7,247 bases of DNA from JBQCEE01 sp051960575 (lineage in GTDB: Bacteria; Actinomycetota; Actinomycetes; Mycobacteriales; Jatrophihabitantaceae). The position numbers and the translations under genes were made by a program. The notes beneath the pieces were generated by a model, which saw nothing but the letters and a program-made list of their open reading frames with translations, did not search any database and had not been told where the DNA came from. Positions 1 to 5,548 of the stretch are shown one piece after another; position 1 is the first letter of the stretch; each line of letters starts with the position of its first letter. Where the stretch lies: contig NZ_JBQCEE010000053.1 in the NCBI RefSeq assembly GCF_051960575.1, positions 1 to 7,247 on the forward strand, read 5' to 3'.

Positions 1-53
1 AAGACGTCGCGGAGCGAGGGGGACCCGTCCGCCCGCTCCACCATGCTTCGTCC

Positions 54-59
54 AGGAGA
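54..59 (+). promoter_or_regulatory. Ribosome binding site of the CAP-domain gene
   Basis: AGGAGA lies seven bases before the ATG at 67. It decides the start: the in-frame ATG at 43 lies upstream of this site and has no comparable ribosome-binding sequence, and starting at 67 also gives a cleaner signal peptide. Confidence 0.75.
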
Positions 60-66
60 TCCCCCG

Positions 67-609
67 ATGCCCAGCCGCGTCCTCCGCCTGCTCTCCGCGT
101 CCCGCCGGCGACTGCTCGTCGTCCTCGCCCTCGTCGCCGCCCTGCTCGGCCCGCTGGTCACCGCACCCGCCCAGGCGGGCGCCATGGTGCCGATCGAGCG
201 GGTCTGGGCCGGCGTCATCCTGCGCACCCTCAACCTCGAACGCGCCCTGCACGGCCTGCCCGCCCTGCACGTCGCGCCGCGGCTGGTCGTCTCGGCCCGG
301 CGGCACGACCTCGCCATGGCGCGCGCGAACACGATGTCGCACCAGTTGCCCGGCGAGGCGCCCCTGACCACCCGCGTCAGCCGCACCGGCTACCGCTGGC
401 ACTGGGTCGGCGAGAACGTCGCGTGGAACTCCGACATCTCCGCCGCAGGTCTGCTGCTGCTGCAGCACATCATGTACAACGAGCTGCCGCCGGAGAACGG
501 GCACCGCCTCAACATCCTCAGCCCGAACTACAAGCAGGTCGGCATCGACGTCTACATCGACCGCAGCAACGGCAAGGTCTGGATGACCGAGGACTTCGGC
601 GCCCACTGA
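67..609 (+). CDS. Secreted CAP/SCP-domain protein (YkwD-like)
   Basis: A 180-residue exported protein of the CAP (SCP/PR-1, PF00188) family. Residues 1-37 form a classical Sec signal: an Arg-rich n-region ending in SRRR, a hydrophobic core LLVVLALVAALLG, and an AQA cleavage site at about residues 35-37. The mature part is a single CAP domain. It starts with the family's N-x-E-R-x-x-x-G-L-P-x-L opening (56-67), then has MSH (His92), GENVAW (115-120, Glu116), a Glu at 139 or 143, GHR (His146) and NILSPNYKQVGI. His92, Glu116, Glu139/143 and His146 fit the conserved His/Glu cavity of CAP proteins. There are no cysteines in the mature chain, unlike eukaryotic members. It is a minimal CAP domain with no cell-wall or LysM module. 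Bacterial CAP proteins have no single agreed function (proteolysis, lipid and metal binding have been proposed), so no substrate is given. The start at 67 is preferred over 43 because of the ribosome binding site. It stands alone on this strand, convergent with the next gene. Confidence 0.9.
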   Translation: MPSRVLRLLSASRRRLLVVLALVAALLGPLVTAPAQAGAMVPIERVWAGVILRTLNLERALHGLPALHVAPRLVVSARRHDLAMARANTMSHQLPGEAPLTTRVSRTGYRWHWVGENVAWNSDISAAGLLLLQHIMYNELPPENGHRLNILSPNYKQVGIDVYIDRSNGKVWMTEDFGAH

Positions 610-625
610 CCCCTGGCGCCCGGAC

Positions 626-666
626 GGTGACGGATCCGTCCGTCGGGTGACGGATCGGCGCGTCCG
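626..666 (+). repeat. Tandem 20-21 bp repeat with a GACGGATC core
   Basis: GGTGACGGATC occurs at 626-636 and again at 646-656, each followed by a CGTCCG-containing tail, so the two units are about 20 and 21 bp. A degenerate third unit begins at 667 (GGTGATGGCG). The first unit contains a perfect 12-bp palindrome, GACGGATCCGTC (629-640). An inverted copy, GATCCGTCACC, is at 700-710 and forms the far arm of the hairpin described separately. Confidence 0.75.
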
Positions 667-715
667 GTGATGGCGTGTCGTGCCGTCACCGGACGCCGTG
701 ATCCGTCACCCGGCG
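641..715. terminator. Long hairpin between convergent genes, likely two-way terminator
   Basis: Bases 641-656 pair with 700-715 (16 pairs, one of them G-T), and after a small internal loop 660-674 pairs without a break with 682-696 (15 pairs, one of them G-T), closing a 7-base loop at 675-681. The hairpin starts 31 bases after the CAP gene stop and, on the other strand, 7 bases after the SDR gene stop, so either transcript would fold it straight after its coding region. There is no T-tract on either side, so if it terminates it is of the U-less kind often proposed in high-GC actinobacteria. The pairing is seen in the sequence; termination is inference. Confidence 0.6.
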
Positions 716-722
716 AGGGCCG

Positions 723-1484
723 TCAGCGGGCGGCGAGCCAGTCGGCCCAGGTGGTGGTGCCGCGCTCGACCGGGACGTCCGCGCCGGCGTCGCCGGTGAG
801 CAGGGCGCCCGCGGTGACCGCGGCACTGCCCTTGCCCGGGACGCGCACCCGGCGGACGGCGCCGGTGCGGCCCAGCGCGCGATGCACATCGGTCAGCAGC
901 TCGGCGCCGTCGAGCACCTGCGGGCCGCCGAACTCGGTGACTCCCCCGGCCGGTCCGGCGGCGACCCGGCGCACGAGCGACGCCGCGAAGTCGGCGGGCG
1001 CGTTCGGCTCGAAGCGCCACCCGGCCGGCGCGAGCAGCAGCGGCCCGAGCCGGGCCTTCGTTCCGAGGCCCCACAGCAGGTCGTGGAACTGCGTCGCGCG
1101 GGCCAGCGTGAACGGCACCCCGGACGCGGCGACCTGCGCCTCGACCGCCTGCTTGACCTTGTAGTACGGCATCGCGACGCGGTCGCTGCCGACGATCGAG
1201 ACGTAGACGACGTGCCCCACGCCGTGCATGCGGGCGTGCTTGAGCAGCTGCGCCGTGCCGCGGACGTCGACGGCCTGCATGCGTCCGGACGTCGCGGCGT
1301 GCACGACGGCGTCGACACCGCGCACGGCGTCGACGACCCCGCGCCCGTCGGCCAGGTCGCCGATGATGTGCCCCTCGCCGGCGCGCCGGCTCAGGACACG
1401 CACCGTGTGCCCCTCGGCCCGCAGCCCGGCGACGAGTGGTCGGCCGAGCCGGCCGGTGCCGCCGGTGACGAGCACCGTGCTCAT
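723..1484 (-). CDS. NAD(P)-binding SDR/NmrA-like oxidoreductase
   Basis: A 253-residue atypical short-chain dehydrogenase (NAD(P)-binding, NmrA-like group), probably cytosolic. It opens with a Rossmann strand and the dinucleotide motif TGGTGRLG (residues 7-14). VHAAT (61-65) follows, then YVSIVGSD with Ser96, and YYKVK, which fits YxxxK with Tyr107 and Lys111. The Ser-to-Tyr spacing is a little short for a classical SDR, and the following stretch VPFTLARATQFHD is typical of NmrA-like and SDR_a5-type proteins, some of which are redox sensors or quinone/flavin reductases rather than metabolic enzymes. No substrate can be read from the sequence. The start ATG overlaps the ilvD stop as ATGA, so translation is probably coupled to ilvD; the bases before the ATG hold only a weak ribosome-binding sequence. 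The link to branched-chain amino acid synthesis is positional only. Confidence 0.85.
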   Translation of the reverse strand: MSTVLVTGGTGRLGRPLVAGLRAEGHTVRVLSRRAGEGHIIGDLADGRGVVDAVRGVDAVVHAATSGRMQAVDVRGTAQLLKHARMHGVGHVVYVSIVGSDRVAMPYYKVKQAVEAQVAASGVPFTLARATQFHDLLWGLGTKARLGPLLLAPAGWRFEPNAPADFAASLVRRVAAGPAGGVTEFGGPQVLDGAELLTDVHRALGRTGAVRRVRVPGKGSAAVTAGALLTGDAGADVPVERGTTTWADWLAAR

Positions 1485-3172
1485 CCGCAGATCGCGCCCT
1501 GCGCCGCCGAGCCGACCAGCTTCTGGTACTTGCCGAGCACGCCGTGGTCGAAGCGCGGCGGCAGCGGCTTCCACTCCGCCCTGCGGCGCTCGAGCTCGGC
1601 GTCGTCGACGAGCAGGTCGAGCGTGCGCGCGGCGAGGTCGAGCCGGATGCGGTCGCCGTCGGCGACGAGCGCGATCGGGCCGCCGAACGCCGCCTCGGGC
1701 GCGATGTGCCCGATGCACAGGCCGGTCGTGCCGCCCGAGAAACGGCCGTCGGTGAGCAGCAGGACGTCCTTGCCCAGCCCCGCACCCTTGATGGCGCCGG
1801 TGATCGCGAGCATCTCGCGCATGCCCGGGCCACCCTTCGGGCCCTCCCACCTGATGACGACGACGTCGTTCGCCTTGAGCTCGCCCGCGGCGAGGGCGTC
1901 CATCGCCGGCTGCTCGGTGTCGAAGACCCGGGCGGTGCCCTCGAAGACGTCGGTGTCGAAGCCGGCGCTCTTCACGACCGCGCCGTCGGGCGCGAGCGAG
2001 CCCTTGAGGATCGTGATGCCGCCCGTCTTGTGGATCGGGTCGGACAGCGCGTGGATGATCTTGCCGTCGGGGTCGGGCGGCGCGATGTCGGCGAGGTTCT
2101 CGGCGAGTGTGCGGCCCGTGACGGTGAGGCAGTCGCCGTGCAGCAGCCCCGCGTCCAGCAGCGCCTTCATGACCACCGGCACGCCACCGATGCGGTCGAC
2201 GTCGGTCATCACGTAGCGGCCGAACGGCTTCACGTCGGCCAGGTGCGGCACCTTGTCGCCGATGCGGTTGAAGTCGTCGAGGGTGAGGTCGACCTTCGCC
2301 TCGTACGCGATCGCGAGCAGGTGCAGCACCGCGTTGGTCGAGCCGCCGAGCGCCATCACCAGCGTGATCGCGTTCTCGAAGGCCTCCTTGGTCAGGATGC
2401 GGCGCGCGGTGATGCCGTGGTCGACGAGGTGCACGACGGCCTCGCCCGAGCGCTCGGCGTAGGCGTCACGGCGCGAGTCCGGCGCGGGCGGCGCGGCCGA
2501 GCCGGGCAGCGACAGGCCGAGCGCCTCGGCGGCGCTGGCCATCGTGTTGGCGGTGTACATGCCGCCGCACGCGCCCTCGCCGGGGCAGATCGCCTTCTCG
2601 ATCTCGGTGACCTCCTCGCGGGACATGCGTCCGGCGAGGCAGGCGCCGACGGCCTCGAAGGCGTCGATGATCGTGACGTCGCGGCCCTGGTAGCGACCGG
2701 GCAACGTCGAGCCGGCGTAAAGGAAGGTCGTGGCGACATCGAGCCGGGCGGCCGCCATGAGCATGCCGGGGATCGACTTGTCGCAGCCCGCGAGCAGCAC
2801 CGCCCCGTCGAGCTGCTCGGCGCGGAACACCGTCTCGACCGAGTCGGCGATCACCTCGCGGCTGACCAGCGAGTAGTGCATGCCGTCGTGGCCCATCGAG
2901 ATGCCGTCACTGACCGAGATGGTGCCGAACTCCATCGGGAAGCCGTCGGCCCCGCGCACGCCCTCCTTGGCCCGTTTGGCCAGCCGGTCGAGCGACATGT
3001 TGCAGGGCGTGATCTCGTTCCAGCTGGACGCGACGCCGATCTGCGGCTTGCGGAAGTCGTCGTCGCCCATGCCGACGGCGCGGAGCATGCCGCGTGCCGC
3101 GGCCCGCTCGATGCCGTCGGTGACGACGCTGCTGTGTGGCTTGCGATGCTGACGGGGCTCCGAGCTGCTCAC
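1481..3172 (-). CDS. ilvD: Dihydroxy-acid dehydratase (IlvD)
   Basis: A 563-residue, full-length dihydroxy-acid dehydratase (EC 4.2.1.9). It converts 2,3-dihydroxy-isovalerate and 2,3-dihydroxy-3-methylvalerate to the 2-keto acids that precede valine/leucine and isoleucine. The cluster cysteines of the IlvD/Edd family are present: Cys57 in EITPCN, Cys130 in AGCDKS and Cys202 in GEGACGG. This three-cysteine set fits the [2Fe-2S] type known from plant and mycobacterial enzymes. Lys132 of CDK is the expected Mg-binding carbamylated lysine, and Ser479 in DGRFSGGT is the expected catalytic base. The sequence closely resembles M. tuberculosis IlvD as I remember it, including LPGSAAPPA and GAVCG/GAICG near the end. 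The GTG start at 3172 has no ribosome binding site (the preceding bases read CCTCCC), but a TAGATT -10 box ends six bases before it, so the message is probably leaderless. The stop overlaps the next gene's ATG. No other ilv gene lies in the window. Confidence 0.97.
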   Translation of the reverse strand: MSSSEPRQHRKPHSSVVTDGIERAAARGMLRAVGMGDDDFRKPQIGVASSWNEITPCNMSLDRLAKRAKEGVRGADGFPMEFGTISVSDGISMGHDGMHYSLVSREVIADSVETVFRAEQLDGAVLLAGCDKSIPGMLMAAARLDVATTFLYAGSTLPGRYQGRDVTIIDAFEAVGACLAGRMSREEVTEIEKAICPGEGACGGMYTANTMASAAEALGLSLPGSAAPPAPDSRRDAYAERSGEAVVHLVDHGITARRILTKEAFENAITLVMALGGSTNAVLHLLAIAYEAKVDLTLDDFNRIGDKVPHLADVKPFGRYVMTDVDRIGGVPVVMKALLDAGLLHGDCLTVTGRTLAENLADIAPPDPDGKIIHALSDPIHKTGGITILKGSLAPDGAVVKSAGFDTDVFEGTARVFDTEQPAMDALAAGELKANDVVVIRWEGPKGGPGMREMLAITGAIKGAGLGKDVLLLTDGRFSGGTTGLCIGHIAPEAAFGGPIALVADGDRIRLDLAARTLDLLVDDAELERRRAEWKPLPPRFDHGVLGKYQKLVGSAAQGAICG

Positions 3173-3178
3173 GGGAGG

Positions 3179-3184
3179 AATCTA
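3179..3184 (-). promoter_or_regulatory. -10 box of ilvD (TAGATT), leaderless promoter
   Basis: Read on the minus strand, TAGATT matches the actinobacterial TAnnnT -10 consensus. Six bases (CCTCCC) separate it from the GTG at 3172, which places the expected transcription start on the G of the start codon. No convincing -35 is visible at 16-19 bp spacing; that region would lie inside the first codons of the divergent gene. Confidence 0.6.
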
Positions 3185-3189
3185 CGCGT

Positions 3190-3195
3190 TACCGT
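3190..3195 (+). promoter_or_regulatory. -10 box of the PH-domain gene (TACCGT), leaderless promoter
   Basis: TACCGT matches TAnnnT and is followed by six bases (CGAGGC) and then the ATG at 3202, so transcription should begin at the A of the ATG. The GAGG at 3197-3200 is only one base from the ATG, too close to act as a ribosome binding site. The GGGAGG at 3173-3178 is too far away (23 bases). Only 5 bp separate this box from the ilvD -10 box. Confidence 0.6.
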
Positions 3196-3201
3196 CGAGG
3201 C

Positions 3202-3828
3202 ATGAGCGAGGCGGCGACCGACGAGCCCACGGGTGCCGTGGCGCACCCCACGGCGGCCGGCGCGACCCCGGCGACCACGACGCCGGTGCCGCCGCCGACG
3301 CAGCGACCGGCCGTCCCGACACCCACCGTCATCGCGACCGGCACCGGGCTGCAGGTGGTGCCCGAGCCGGGCGACGTGACGTCGGCGGTCTTCCGGCTCC
3401 CCCGCACCGCCTACCTGATCGTGCTGTTCGTGCTGTTCGGCGCGGCCCCGGTGGCGTTCACGTCCGGCGGGCTCGGGCACGACTCGAACGGCGGCCTGGT
3501 CGGCTCGCAGGCGGCGATCTCGTGGCAGACGACGGTGCTGATCATCCCGGTGCTCGTCGCCGTCTTCATCGCCCGGTGGGCGACGTTCGTCGACGACCGC
3601 GGCATCCGCGTGCGCGTCGCGTTCGGCAGCCGGCTGCTCGCCTGGGACGAGGTGCGCGGCCTCGCCGTCGAGGGACGCACCGTCTACGCCGTCGTCGACG
3701 GCGGGGCCGTGCGGCTGCCGTGCGTGCACGTGAACCAGCTCGCACAGTTGGCGCGGGCGTCGGCGGGCCGGCTGCCGCAGCTGCGCGACCCGAAGCTCAA
3801 GGCCGCGCCGTCGCGGCGCCGGCGCTAG
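3202..3828 (+). CDS. Membrane protein with bacterial PH domain (CFP-6-like)
   Basis: A 208-residue protein. Residues 1-60 are a Pro/Thr/Ala-rich, probably disordered cytosolic tail (ATTTPVPPPTQRP). Two hydrophobic segments follow, at about 70-88 and 110-126, joined by a Gly/Ser-rich loop. Then comes a domain of about 60 residues with the signature DDRGIRVRVAFGSRLLAWDEVRG (cut here: key parts DRGIRVR, FGSR and the Trp at 148), and a basic tail KLKAAPSRRRR. This layout fits the bacterial PH-domain family that includes M. tuberculosis low-molecular-weight antigen 6 (CFP-6; bPH_6). The biochemical role of that family is not known. The start at 3202 rather than an in-frame ATG at 3136 is chosen because 3136 lies inside ilvD and the TACCGT -10 box points to 3202. 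It is divergent from ilvD and its TAG stop shares a CTAG with the stop of the convergent gene. Confidence 0.85.
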   Translation: MSEAATDEPTGAVAHPTAAGATPATTTPVPPPTQRPAVPTPTVIATGTGLQVVPEPGDVTSAVFRLPRTAYLIVLFVLFGAAPVAFTSGGLGHDSNGGLVGSQAAISWQTTVLIIPVLVAVFIARWATFVDDRGIRVRVAFGSRLLAWDEVRGLAVEGRTVYAVVDGGAVRLPCVHVNQLAQLARASAGRLPQLRDPKLKAAPSRRRR

Positions 3829-3833
3829 CGGCC
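3801..3833. terminator. Palindromic block over the convergent stop codons, possible terminator
   Basis: GGCCGC (3801-3806) pairs with GCGGCC (3828-3833). Inside it, GCGCCG (3805-3810) and CGGCGC (3814-3819) form a six-pair stem with a three-base loop. The two stems share bases 3805-3806, so the outer one is shortened if both form. The block covers the last codons of both convergent genes, which have no spacer of their own. No T-tract is present. Such GC-rich palindromes also arise by chance in sequence of this composition, so the terminator role is tentative. Confidence 0.35.
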
Positions 3834-4739
3834 CTCGACCACCACGTTCTGCAGCGGCTCGCCGCGCACGTACCGCTCGACCTGCTCGCGGACGAGCCGG
3901 TAGGCGCGCTGCTGCCAGCCGATCGTGCCGCCGCCGACGTGCGGGGTGAGCAGCAGGTTCGGCGCCTGCCAGAGCGGGTGCTCGGCAGGGAGCGGTTCGG
4001 GATCGGTGACGTCGAGGAACGCGCGCAGGCGTCCGCTGTCGAGCTCGTGCAGCAGCGCGTCGGTGTCGACGATCCGGCCACGGGCGACGTTCACCAGCAC
4101 CGCGCCGTCCGGCAGTGCGGCGAGGAACTCGGTGTCGACGAGATGGTGCGTCGCGGTGCTCGCGGGCAGCGCGAGCACGACGGCGTCGGCCGTCGGCAGC
4201 AGTGCCGGCAGGTCGGCGACGGCGCGCACGTCGTCGCGGGCCGTGCGGGCGACGAGGGTCACCTCGGCGTCGAAGGCCTGCAGTGCGGACGCGACCCGGC
4301 GGCCGATGTCGCCCGCACCGACCACGACGACCCGGCGGCCGGTGACGCCGGCGGTGTCGACCGGCTCCCACTCGGCCCGCCGCTGGGCGGCGAGGAACCG
4401 CGGGAGCTCGCGCAGGGTGGCGAGCAGTCCGGCGACGGCGAGCTCGGCGGTCGACGCGCCGTGCACCCCGCGTCCGTTGCAGAGGGTGACGCCCGGCGGC
4501 AGCAGCGGCTCCCACGCGTCGAAGCCGGCGGACGAGAGTTGGACGACCTTCAGCGCGGGCAGGCGGGTGAGCGCGTCGGCCGGCGGCGGTGGTGCGTCGT
4601 AGCGTCCGACGAAGAACTCGATCCGGTCGGCGCCCGCGGGCGGGTCGCCGGTGCCGTCCCAGACGACGACCTCGACGCCTGGCGGAAGGTCACCGACGTG
4701 CTCGGGTGCGTCCGGCGTGGGCAGGCTGATCGTCGGCAC
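3825..4739 (-). CDS. D-isomer-specific 2-hydroxyacid dehydrogenase family protein
   Basis: A 304-residue NAD(P)-dependent 2-hydroxyacid dehydrogenase, the usual length for the family. The flavodoxin-like substrate domain surrounds a central Rossmann domain that begins near residue 100 (ASTAELAVAGLLATLRELP). The nucleotide motif is GAGDIG at 141-146. The catalytic trio is present: Arg220 in NVARG, Glu248 in TDPEPLP and His267 in TPHVGG. After the second Rossmann strand the sequence reads VARTAR (163-168) with no Asp at its end. In this family such a basic, acid-free stretch often goes with NADPH preference, as in glyoxylate/hydroxypyruvate reductases; that is inference, and the substrate is not assignable. 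The GTG at 4739 is chosen because TAGCGT ends six bases upstream. An ATG two bases earlier (4741) is in another frame. It follows the aquaporin gene by 20 bp and overlaps the PH-domain gene by 4 bp at the stop. Confidence 0.92.
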   Translation of the reverse strand: MPTISLPTPDAPEHVGDLPPGVEVVVWDGTGDPPAGADRIEFFVGRYDAPPPPADALTRLPALKVVQLSSAGFDAWEPLLPPGVTLCNGRGVHGASTAELAVAGLLATLRELPRFLAAQRRAEWEPVDTAGVTGRRVVVVGAGDIGRRVASALQAFDAEVTLVARTARDDVRAVADLPALLPTADAVVLALPASTATHHLVDTEFLAALPDGAVLVNVARGRIVDTDALLHELDSGRLRAFLDVTDPEPLPAEHPLWQAPNLLLTPHVGGGTIGWQQRAYRLVREQVERYVRGEPLQNVVVEGR

Positions 4740-4745
4740 ATCCCG

Positions 4746-4751
4746 ACGCTA
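4746..4751 (-). promoter_or_regulatory. -10 box of the hydroxyacid dehydrogenase gene (TAGCGT), leaderless promoter
   Basis: TAGCGT on the minus strand fits TAnnnT. Six bases (CGGGAT) lie between it and the GTG at 4739. It sits in the 20-bp gap after the aquaporin stop, so the rest of the promoter would lie within the end of that coding region. No good -35 is visible. It suggests the dehydrogenase can be expressed separately from the aquaporin. Confidence 0.55.
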
Positions 4752-4759
4752 GCCGCCGG

Positions 4760-5491
4760 TCACGAGCTCGGGACGTTCGCCCCGGTCGGGTCGGTGAGGC
4801 CGTGGTCGGCGCCCGCCGGGGGCGCTTCGAGCAGCGGCACCACCAGCGCGGCGAGCGCGCCACCGATGAGCGTGGCCAGCAGGAACAGCCAGACGTGCGA
4901 CAGCGGCGTGCCGCCGTGGAACAGGGCCGGGCCCAGCGACCGGGCCGGGTTCACCGAGGTGCCGTCGAGCGGGATGCCGACGAAGTGGATGACCGTGAGC
5001 ACGAGACCGATCGCCAGCCCGGCGAAGCCCGGCGCGGCCGCGCGGCCGGTCACGAGCAGCACGACGAACACGAGCAGGAACGTCAGCACGATCTCGAGGA
5101 CGAAGGCGCCGGGGCCGCTGATCGAGGTGCCCCAGTCGTTCGTCCCGAGCCCGCCGGTCTGGTCCTTGACCTTCCCGAAGCTCGAGACCATCAGCTTGAG
5201 CAGCGCGGCGCCGACGATGCCGCCGAGCACCTGCGCCACCCAGTAGGTGACCGCCTTCTCGACCGTCATGCCCTTGCGCAGCAGCACGCCGAGCGTCACC
5301 GCCGGGTTGACGTGGCAGCCCGACGTCGGCCCGATCGCGTAGGCCAGGGCGAGCAGCACGAAGCCGAAGGCGAGTGCCACGCCCGGGGCACCGATCTTGT
5401 CGAACCCGAAGACGGCGGAGCCGACGGCGAAGAAGACCAGCACCAGCGTGCCGACGAACTCGGCCAGCGGCTCACGGAAATTCGAGGACAT
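4760..5491 (-). CDS. aqpZ: Aquaporin, MIP family (AqpZ-like water channel)
   Basis: A 243-residue inner-membrane channel of the MIP family with six predicted membrane helices and two NPA half-helices: NPA at 62-64 (CHVNPAVTLG) and at 181-183 (TSVNPARSLG). Both motifs are intact. The residues matching the E. coli AqpZ selectivity filter are all present: Phe42 in ALAFG, His169 in VIHF, Thr178 in GTSVNPA and Arg184 after the second NPA. This is the narrow filter of a water-selective aquaporin; glycerol facilitators have Gly in place of the His and usually Asp after the second NPA-Arg region. The C-terminal 25 residues are polar and cytosolic. A strong ribosome binding site (GGTGGAGG) precedes the ATG. 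It follows cobS by 57 bp on the same strand, so it may be read from the cob transcript, though no functional link is evident. The symbol rests on filter similarity, not on a database match. Confidence 0.93.
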   Translation of the reverse strand: MSSNFREPLAEFVGTLVLVFFAVGSAVFGFDKIGAPGVALAFGFVLLALAYAIGPTSGCHVNPAVTLGVLLRKGMTVEKAVTYWVAQVLGGIVGAALLKLMVSSFGKVKDQTGGLGTNDWGTSISGPGAFVLEIVLTFLLVFVVLLVTGRAAAPGFAGLAIGLVLTVIHFVGIPLDGTSVNPARSLGPALFHGGTPLSHVWLFLLATLIGGALAALVVPLLEAPPAGADHGLTDPTGANVPSS

Positions 5492-5497
5492 GGTTCG

Positions 5498-5505
5498 CCT
5501 CCACC
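5498..5505 (-). promoter_or_regulatory. Ribosome binding site of the aquaporin gene
   Basis: GGTGGAGG on the minus strand, six bases before the ATG at 5491. It is the strongest ribosome-binding sequence in the window and fixes the aquaporin start; it contrasts with the three genes here that have none. Confidence 0.75.
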
Positions 5506-5548
5506 GGTCGTGTGCGACGGATCGCAGACCCGCAGCGGGCCCTACGGG

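Noticed and set aside
11..39. Inverted repeat GGAGCG/CGCTCC upstream of the CAP gene
   Set aside because: Only six pairs around a 17-base loop, expected by chance at this base composition; no clear promoter was seen in 1-66 either.
43..66. Earlier ATG for the CAP-domain gene at 43
   Set aside because: The AGGAGA at 54-59 is correctly placed for the ATG at 67 and would lie inside the longer version.
451..465. CTG triplet run in the CAP gene
   Set aside because: It is a four-unit leucine codon run within a conserved helix, not a notable repeat.
3136..3201. Earlier in-frame start of the PH-domain gene at 3136
   Set aside because: It lies within the ilvD coding region, gives an unlikely N-terminus, and conflicts with the TACCGT box six bases before 3202.
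1544..3205. Long plus-strand open frame opposite ilvD, and similar long antisense frames at 882-2216, 3522-5246 and 4802-6463
   Set aside because: They are Arg/Ala/Gly/His-rich shadow frames caused by GC-biased third positions opposite well-recognised genes; they have no family motifs and cross gene boundaries.
4550..4741. ATG at 4741 opening a 63-codon frame next to the dehydrogenase start
   Set aside because: It is out of frame with the conserved dehydrogenase sequence, and the inferred transcription start at 4739 would exclude it.
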